This document shows, piece by piece, positions 57,045 to 64,000 of a stretch of DNA of 64,000 nt (positions are counted from its first letter, which is position 1; each line of letters starts with the position of its first letter). Position numbers and translations under genes: made by a program. The DNA lies in contig BFEA01000004.1 of NCBI GenBank assembly GCA_003427395.1, positions 948,857 to 1,012,856 of the forward strand, in the 5' to 3' direction. The notes below the pieces were generated by a model, which saw nothing but the letters and a program-made list of their open reading frames with translations, had not been told where the DNA came from and made no database searches. Origin of the DNA: Chara braunii (Eukaryota > Streptophyta > Charophyceae > Charales > Characeae).

Positions 57045-57309
57045 CAAGGCTACCAGAGTGGTCCGGGGTCACTTGCCCGGCCGGACCAAAAACAATTTAA
57101 AAAAATAAAAAAATAACGTTTTATTTTTTATTCTAAATTCGGTGCAGAATTTCGATGTGACCCTGAGGCAAAAGTTGTTCAGTTTTTTTTTCTGCATAGC
57201 ATAGTTTTGTTTTGGATTTTTTTGATGGTTTTTTTTTTTTTTTTTTTTTTTGCCTGGTCCTTGCACGGGCTGGTCACCCGGGACCCGGGCGGCCCGGCTG
57301 GTAGCCTAA
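57045..57309. mobile_element. hAT-like MITE with perfect 8-bp target-site duplication
   Basis: CTTTTTAG flanks the 265-bp insert exactly (57037-57044 and 57310-57317). The ends are CAAGGCTACCAG and CTGGTAGCCTAA, inverted copies over at least AGGCTACCAG. Eight-bp duplications and a CA-NG start are typical of hAT elements. Subterminal sequence is GC-rich (GTGGTCCGGGGTCAC, GGTCACCCGGGACC); the core has A and T runs. No transposase is encoded, so it would need one from elsewhere. Confidence 0.85.
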
Positions 57310-57640
57310 CTTTTTAGAATTTTCAGGTGTCCAAAAATGACTAAGTCTTTCAAATTTGTAAATATTTCGTCAACACTTCCCGTAGGAAAAGGAGACTGCC
57401 AAAATTTATACAAAGTTGAATATGCAAAGACAAAGTACAATTATACTTGGGACTAACTTCTGACATTCTGATAGCCTAACTTTTTAGAATTTTCAGGTGT
57501 CCAAAAATGACCAAGTCTTTCAAATTTGTTAATATTTCGTCAACACTTCCCGTAGGAAAAGGAGACTGCCAAGATTTATACAAAGTTGAATATGCAAAGA
57601 CAAAGTACAATTATACTTGGGACTAACTTCTGACATTTAT
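57302..57640. repeat. 170-bp tandem duplication starting inside the MITE end
   Basis: TAGCCTAACTTTTTAGAATT starts at 57302 and 57472. The copies, nearly identical, run to GGGACTAACTTCTGACATT. Because copy 2 includes TAGCCTAA, the last bases of the MITE, the duplication is younger than the insertion. A diverged related word (CAACGCTTCCCGTAGGAAAA) lies left of the insert at about 57013. Confidence 0.9.
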
Positions 57641-57980
57641 TTGACAGTTAGGACTGGAGATAGGCTACACCACCCTTCATTCGGGATGGTAATACGAGCT
57701 ATCACTAATCCTAACTTTCAGTAAGGTCGGTCCTACCATATCCCGAGCTTCCCTTTCATCATCTATCTCACCTACATAGGGCTCCAACACTTAGAGAGCA
57801 TCTAAAGGGACAAAGCTATCAAAAATAATACCTCAGAGATAAACCTCGCAAACATACACAGGTAAGTGCAACAACATCTCTCGCAAACCCTCAGGTTCCT
57901 TCCCAAATTACATAATTCATTCAAATCCCTTGTTATTCCCCTTTCACCCTTCCTTATAGAAGATTTAGGATCAACCAATC

Positions 57981-59475
57981 CAACTTATGGATGTGACTGA
58001 CCTGCGAGTTTATATGACTAGGTCACACCAACTTATGATGCCCTAGCCTAGTAGAACAAGTAAATGTAAGGCATAGGACTGCGTCACACCAACTTATGGT
58101 GTGATCAGTTTCTACCTAGACGATCGACATAAGGAATATGACCGGGCCGCACCAACTTATGGTGGGGCTGGTCAGCCTGAGCGTTCGGAATGCACAAAGA
58201 ACTGAACCCGTCAAGTTATGAGGGGTCGGCCCTTGCTTGAACAACGACAAAATGCATATGACTATAACACATTAACTTATGATGTCCCCGGTCATCCCAA
58301 ACAATGACATATAGCGTAGAACCAAGCTACCCAACTTATGAGTAGTCTAGCTCGGCCCAGACAAAACCGCATGAGCAAAAGACTGAACAGCCCGCAACCT
58401 ATGTGTTCGCCCAACTTTCACAATACAACCATTTTCAACGAATAAACATAAGGCATAAAATTTACCACACCAACTTATGGTGGATTAGCCTCCGTCTAAA
58501 TGATTGACATAAGGCGTATGGTGAGGGTCACACCAAGTTATGGTGAGGTTGATCAACCTAAACATTTGGTATACACAATTAACTGAGTCACCTCAACTTA
58601 TGAGGGGTTTAACCTCTGTTTGAACAAACGACAAGAGACATATAACTAGAACACACTAACTTATGGTGTAGCTAGTCAGCCCAAACAATGACATATAGCA
58701 TAAAACCAAGCTACTCAACTTATAAGTAGTCTAGCCCCGCCTAAGCAAGCAACAAGTGCGTGTGAACAACCCACAACTTATGCGTTCACTCAGCCTCCGC
58801 AACACAACTACATTCAATAAGTAAGATCACAATTTTTTTCTGTCTTCAGACGAGGGATCAGGTCACCTCAACTTATGAGGATCCTTATCCAAACATCAGT
58901 TCATTTTAGAAAGAAGAATAGTCAAGTTTTATATTACCTCTCTGGCCTTTGTATTATCAGGGGCATAAGACCAACTACCCAACTTATGGATGAGTCAGCT
59001 TGCCCAAAGTTACTTCTCAATTTTATACTCTGAATCTTATTTCATTTTCTACTTTGTCTGCTACCGGCTTATATGGCTAGATCTCCAAACTCATGGGGCT
59101 TAGCCTGCCAATTATATAATACGTAAATAAATATATGAGATTTTATACTATGGTTTCACTTATATTCGCGATTCCTGGCTTGGTCACACCAACTTATGGT
59201 GTAATTAGCCTCTGTCTGTGTCCCCCTCAGAAATAAACATAGAAGTGGACACACACACTTAGAATGTGTTCAACTCTATTCAGCAAAAAAAAAAAAACAA
59301 GGATTCTCAGTACCCAACTTATGGGTCTCATCCTCCATTCACAAACCCCAAAAGAAAACATTCAACCGGACCGTCCAACTTATGGAGTGTCCGAACTTCT
59401 GAAAGTCAAGCAAGCAGTCCAGTATACAAAAAAAAACATAGCACTAAGTCCACGCACTTAGAATGGACTCTGTCT
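57981..59475. repeat. Array of about 21 hairpins with constant loop and variable stems
   Basis: AACTTAT or a close variant recurs every 55-70 bp, for example at 58091, 58154, 58213 (AAG), 58274, 58333, 58396 (AACCTAT), 58472, 58535, 58595, 58658, 58717, 58775, 58870, 58981, 59191, 59315 and 59377. At most sites the flanking bases pair with each other, and differently per unit: TCACACC/GGTGTGA, ATCC/GGAT, CCTC/GAGG, ACCC/GGGT, CTAC/GTAG, GAAC/GTTC. Two late units use CACTTAGAAT as loop (GTGT and GGAC stems). Six hairpins at 58091-58402 recur in order at 58472-58781, offset 379-384 bp, giving a higher-order unit. No protein frame explains it. Confidence 0.8.
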
Positions 59476-60599
59476 TTGGTTGACCCAGTTAAACGCAAGC
59501 AAACAACCTTCCTCTCGCCTTTCCCTTAATTCATCATGTCCAAATTCACTCAAGTAATCTGAATTCTCATATATACTTGTTAATTTAGTCTTTTCGGATC
59601 AGTCATAAAATGGAAACAAACAAAAATAATAATTTTATCAGACTTACCTTTGTTTAGGTAATGGGTAGTATAATTTAGGAAATAGGATCACACGAGTAAA
59701 ACAAGCATTATACATGAGTGTTCCTTGCCACTAGAACCCCGTCCGGGCTCCGACAGAGCTCCCGCAATCGATGGTTGGACCTCTCACAAGGTTTTGTTGC
59801 GGTCCTACGGATTGCAATCCCGCCTGCCACCTTCCTCTCGTAACCTTAGACTAGACTTAGAGTAAGTAGGGCAGAAGGAGGGGTTTCAGACGCTCGAGGT
59901 ACAAGAGAGGGTCAACTTAACTCACGTGAGAGGGTTTTGAAATCTCCATGCGCCTGAGGGTTCCGCAATGACAGTCAAATACGCAACACAGATGGTGAAA
60001 TTATGGTTCGAACACCGAGCAGCAACTCTCTTTCAACAATCTCAAAGTCACAGCAATGACCCCCTCTGACTGAACTGCCTCTATACAGCTAAGGAGAGTT
60101 ACGCTTGATTAGACCACGCCCCATGTTCTATTCAGAGTGTACGTGAGACTTCGTGGTACTCAGTCAGATAACTTTGCACACAATAATTATGCGCAGTAGC
60201 CAAGCAAAGTAATGATGTCCAATCAACGAACGCCTCTGTGAGTCACAATAATAAGCCGCAATGTGCAATAATGTGTAGTGCTGCTTAGTAGTACGTCGGG
60301 GCAACGTCTAACAATGTCGAAAAAGTTGCGTATAGCAGCAACAAAGACCGTCGTAAGCACAAGCAGATGCCGACTGCAGTAGTAACGAGATACCTACAAT
60401 TGTAAACCTTGTAAACCTCTTAACAGTACTTCCGTTTGAGAAACAACGGCTACGAGTTCAGTAACATCAGCGCTGTATTGCAGTATCATGCTCCTGCAGT
60501 CTCAAACCCCAACCGCAATAAACAACAGTCCACCTACCCAACTAGCAGTAAATAACCCTTATAAAAAATCAGCAAATGATAGTCGTTCCCCATGCACAA

Positions 60600-61606
60600 A
60601 ACGGGTATGGATGGATCCTCACGGTGGTCGATCGACTCACCAAGTTCACCTTGTTTTTGCCTTGCCGATAGCACGCCAAGGTACCGGAGTTGGCCCAGGT
60701 TCTTTACGTCGGTTGGATTTGCACCAAGGGTTACTCCAAGGAGATCGTTTGCGACCACGCCACTCGATTCATGTCTGACTTTTGGGTTGGTTTCCTCAAA
60801 CGATGGGGCTCATCTCTTACGCAAAGTTCGGATCGCCACTAGGAAACCGATCGTCAAACAGAGAGGTCCCATCAAACCGCACAGGTTTTTCTTCGCACTC
60901 TCATTCGTCTCAACCAGAAGGATTTGGTTGAGCGATTGCCCGACGTACAACTCGTTCATTCATCCGACTATCGGGATTTCACGCTTCGAATTCGAGCATG
61001 GCTCACCGGTCACATCACCGTTGGACACTATCATTCCATGGACGACCGAGAGCGATGACCACCTTGCCTTCATTCGACTGATGCACGAGGTCTCTGTCAA
61101 GGCACGGGAATAAATGTCGAAGATGCAGCAATGCATGAGTCGTGTGGCCAATCGCAAGCGTCTTTTCATCTATTCCGCTCGGCGACCTTGTTTGGGTCTC
61201 CGCCTCGAAATTCAGCCTCGGGCAAGATATCTCTTGCAAGCTCCTCTCGAAATGGATGGGACTTTGACACATTGTAGCGCCCGCCCACTTGCCCGTCTAC
61301 CCGGTTTTCCATTCTTCAAAGTTGGCTCTTTTCGTTTCAGCGGAACACGACGACCTGCCCGAGCGACGATCGCAAGACCCACCCTCGATGGATGGTTTCC
61401 AAGAGGTTGGTGACATCATCTCGCAGCGACGCTACGACAACAAGCCAGCGGAGTACTTAGTACACTTCTCTTATTGTAGCCATAAGGCTGGCCGTTGGTT
61501 GACCCATGCGAAACTCCAGGCTACAATCCTCGACATTCTCGCACGTTACAAACACAAGCAGCAAGGCAATTCGGAACCTTTGGCTCCACGCCGTACTCGC
61601 ATCTAG
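60600..61606 (+). pseudogene. Ty3/gypsy integrase and chromodomain-like tail, broken
   Basis: Plus-strand fragments in several frames: GWILTVVDRLTKFTLFLPC (first catalytic Asp), GWICTKGYSKEIVCDHATRF (second Asp) MSDFWVGFLKRWGSSL, a TAG, then ETDRQTERSHQTAQVFLRTL (Glu block). After a frameshift, SFIHPTIGISRFEFEHGSPV follows, and 61289-61606 reads VYPVFHSSKLALF, then DIISQRRYDNKPAEYLVHFS and HKAGRWLTHAKLQATILDIL, a chromodomain-like end. The catalytic DDE are all visible but stops and frameshifts make it dead. It differs in family from the minus-strand element at 11.6-15.9 kb. RT and RNase H are absent to the left. Confidence 0.75.
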
Positions 61607-61759
61607 GTTCCACCTTCGGATCGTCAGTTTCCCCCTCGACCCGCTTGACTTCATAAGGAGGGGGTGGTATTACATGTTGCGCCTGCACACGAGCCCTGTT
61701 TCGGGAGCTCGATGTTTGTTGGGGAGGTCTAAGCTGCACACCATCGAGGGCTGCGCCCT

Positions 61760-62868
61760 GTAGGCCCACGACCAGCCTTTAGGGCACCAGCAAAATAAAC
61801 TACCCAAAAACCTGATAGCAATCGTAATCCTGGATTGCGACAATCAATAGTACAACGCTTACAATAGCACTGTTAACCCACTGTAGTAATATAGTGCAGT
61901 CACAGTACCCTCCATCCTCCAAGTCTACAGTAGCACATCAACCCATTTTTCAACTAAATCAACTTGTTCAGACTGGAACTATCCTTTGGCGGATTGTGAA
62001 GCTCCTAGACCACAAAGGCAACAACAAATGTCATAGATTGTCGACAACAACTGATGTAGAAATCAGTCGTGGCAACACATAGGCATCCAGTAATGGCAGC
62101 CCGTCCCTCATACCAGCAACAATCTCGGATGTCCCTAGGAGAAGCTGAAGTTGCCTCACCTGACACAGACAGAAGGTTAACCGACCCCCCAATTTTCACC
62201 CCCATTTATAGAAAAACAAAGGTTCATTTTAACCATACTTCACACCAATCTCTAGAGTGCACTTCTTACTAACTTATCATAAAGAGAAAATCGGGAAACA
62301 ATAATTAAAAACATATAAAACAACATCATGAAATTTGACCAACATTTCAGTTTGTCGATTTTCACGATTTTCACCATTGCCCAAAACAAGCATCTTGTGA
62401 AGGTTACCCTAGGGGTGAAAAATGGGGGTAACTGTTAACCATTTGTGCTGACACAGCAACGCTTTGCTATACAGTTTCAACTAGCTCAACTATAAGTTGT
62501 ACTCGCGCCCTTCTGAACATAGTCAATCACAAGAGCGACCGCTCGCAGTTCAGTCCCGTTGTTGCCACCACTCTTCAGTAGTTTGAACAACCATAGTAAC
62601 CCGCGGTTGCAGCTCACAATCCATAGTTGTAGTTTGTCAAGGGACAACGGTCCCTTGGTGCACGAAAGCAAACTTAAGAGCGAGTCTTCCAATAGAACTC
62701 GAACGAATTTACTGCCAGATCCACACTGCCCAGAGAGTGATTCGACACTGTAGTTTGACTTTAGGTTCACCCTACATTGCCAGTTCTACTTTAACAAAGG
62801 CCATGGTGTCTAAGTTAGCTTACGATTTTGGCATCGCACCTCGACTTTCAATTCACCCCGAATCGTTA

Positions 62869-62870
<2 letters not shown>
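61760..62870. other. No gene seen
   Basis: Short frames only. May include the 3' end of the gypsy remnant, whose LTR I could not define. Confidence 0.4.
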
Positions 62871-62927
<57 letters not shown>

Positions 62928-62930
62928 ATA

Positions 62931-62969
<39 letters not shown>
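62871..62969. repeat. (CT)n(TA)n compound microsatellite
   Basis: About 26 CT units, then about 21 TA units with one interruption. Confidence 0.95.
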
Positions 62970-62971
<2 letters not shown>

Positions 62972-63051
62972 CCTCTGTGCGGCAACTTCCTGTACGTAAA
63001 TGTATCTGACCCTTTATCAAGACCAGGTTCATTAAAACTTAAATCGCCACA

Positions 63052-63567
63052 ATGGAGAGCCACAACCTCAATAGACATAGCGGCCTCGAATCGACTATTT
63101 ATCCAAGTAACGAGATGGTATATCGCTATATTCTGAAAGCGCGCTCTACTACTCACCAGATATGTGAAATAAGAATGAATCTATCGAAAAATATAAAAAG
63201 GTATATGTGCCTCGTTCCCAATAATAACCACGATGGTACATACAAAGATGAAAAGCTTGATGACGAAGGTTACGATGATCCCTATGATGGCAAATACGTG
63301 GGCAAATATCGCTCAGATGGAGATGACGAGCACGAGCAGTGCCGAGGTAAAAACAACGACCAAGATGAACAGCGCTTCCAACAACAACACCTCGATACAC
63401 CCATGAGCAATAGCTACAGGGTGAAGATGACAATCACATACGTGTTAATGATGACGATCTCACTCTCGATCGTGACGAGGAAGGCAATGGTCAGCAGGGC
63501 ACCGGTCCACATGATACCATATTGCAGAAAAGGTAAACTTGATGATACGCATTACTATGAGGAATAG
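63052..63567 (+). CDS. Hypothetical protein, unrecognised
   Basis: 171 codons from ATG to TAG. The middle (residues about 60-105) is rich in Asp, Tyr, Lys and Gly (DEKLDDEGYDDPYDGKYVGK), the C-terminal third has a hydrophobic stretch (VKMTITYVLMMTISLSIV). The ATG is in a plausible context but no family, splice or homologous neighbour supports it. It may be a chance frame or part of a decayed element. Confidence 0.25.
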   Translation: MESHNLNRHSGLESTIYPSNEMVYRYILKARSTTHQICEIRMNLSKNIKRYMCLVPNNNHDGTYKDEKLDDEGYDDPYDGKYVGKYRSDGDDEHEQCRGKNNDQDEQRFQQQHLDTPMSNSYRVKMTITYVLMMTISLSIVTRKAMVSRAPVHMIPYCRKGKLDDTHYYEE

Positions 63568-63904
63568 AAAGGGTTCGGGACCTTTGCGCACGCATGAGGA
63601 ATATCGGGATAGTTGCTACTGCGGAGACCATCCTCTTGATTATGGTCGAAAGGATGTAGGTTGGCAGGAACCTGTCAGTCATGAACAGTCAGAGGCGATG
63701 GCCATGGCAGACTAAGATGAGCACGTGAGTCGAAGATGAGGTTGTGCACCACGAGCCATCGATTGCAAAACGAGATGAATCTCTCGCTAATATATGGAGA
63801 GATACATGCCCGGTTCCACTTTGTCGCCACGCATGCCCGTCCACGCGTTGCCCTCTCACGCTTCACCCATTCGCGCCTGCTCCCAATAAGTGGAGGATCG
63901 ATTC

Positions 63905-64000
63905 CGACAGCGAACGAGGTGACGTTGTCGAGCGCATCGACCCCTGCCTTTTCTCGCAAAGAGGTAGGAGCCTTCCCGACCGTGTCACGCAGGAGTTTAA
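63905..64000. repeat. Segment shared with 51263-51345, runs off window edge
   Basis: GAGCGCATCGACCCCTGCCT, then GAGCCTTCCCGACCGTGTCA match the earlier site in order. The repeat may continue beyond the window. Confidence 0.6.

Noticed and set aside
57981-59475. CRISPR array or integron attC-like array
   Set aside because: The regular short palindromes suggest it, but the repeat is only the 7-base loop, the stems differ per unit, the context is eukaryotic and no cas or integrase gene of those types is present.

Overview
This is eukaryotic nuclear DNA. It is most likely from a streptophyte alga or land plant, and a charophyte of the Chara type fits best. Three things point there: a plant-type TOG/ARM-repeat gene cut by very large GT-AG introns, a trihelix-like gene of the kind I recall as heavily expanded in Chara braunii (from memory, not searched), and a dense background of decayed retroelements, small inverted-repeat elements and dinucleotide microsatellites. 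Two assembly N positions and a 227-base N run show it is a draft scaffold.

Layout: 1-4.3 kb holds a broken minus-strand retroelement with a CCHC-knuckle/coiled-coil ORF followed by a reverse transcriptase that resembles Penelope-like enzymes. 7.9-9.9 kb is a 993-bp tandem duplication without a recognisable gene. 11.5-15.9 kb is a decayed minus-strand Ty3/gypsy pol (retropepsin/gag-junction region, RT, RNase H, integrase). The only clearly intact multi-exon gene runs from about 18.08 to 34.64 kb on the plus strand: five exons with matching phases, separated by introns of 6.9, 2.9, 2.3 and 3.2 kb, encoding a protein of about 397 residues with one TOG/ARM domain that probably binds microtubules. 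Its introns carry SSRs, short tandem repeats and MITEs.

34.6-49 kb has no gene I can support. It holds several small repeat families: a TIR family with ACCACCAGTACC ends, a second TIR family with GGGGCCTCGCCGCACC ends, a SINE-like retroposon with a 13-bp target-site duplication, a long microsatellite-flanked palindrome, a 52-bp minisatellite, and a minus-strand sequence matching the 5' third of U2 snRNA. 49.0-50.46 kb is the trihelix-like gene, whose N-terminal region is cut off by an in-frame TGA. 51.4-56 kb is tandem-repeat-rich and has a degenerate minus-strand reading frame. 57.0-57.6 kb has a hAT-like MITE with a perfect 8-bp target-site duplication, next to a 170-bp tandem repeat.

The most unusual structure is at 57.96-59.48 kb. 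It is an array of about 21 short hairpins in which the loop (AACTTAT) is kept while the stem sequence differs from unit to unit and remains largely self-complementary. Six hairpins are organised as a higher-order unit of about 381 bp, present twice. 60.6-61.6 kb holds a second Ty3/gypsy integrase/chromodomain remnant on the plus strand, and 63.05-63.57 kb an unrecognised ORF.
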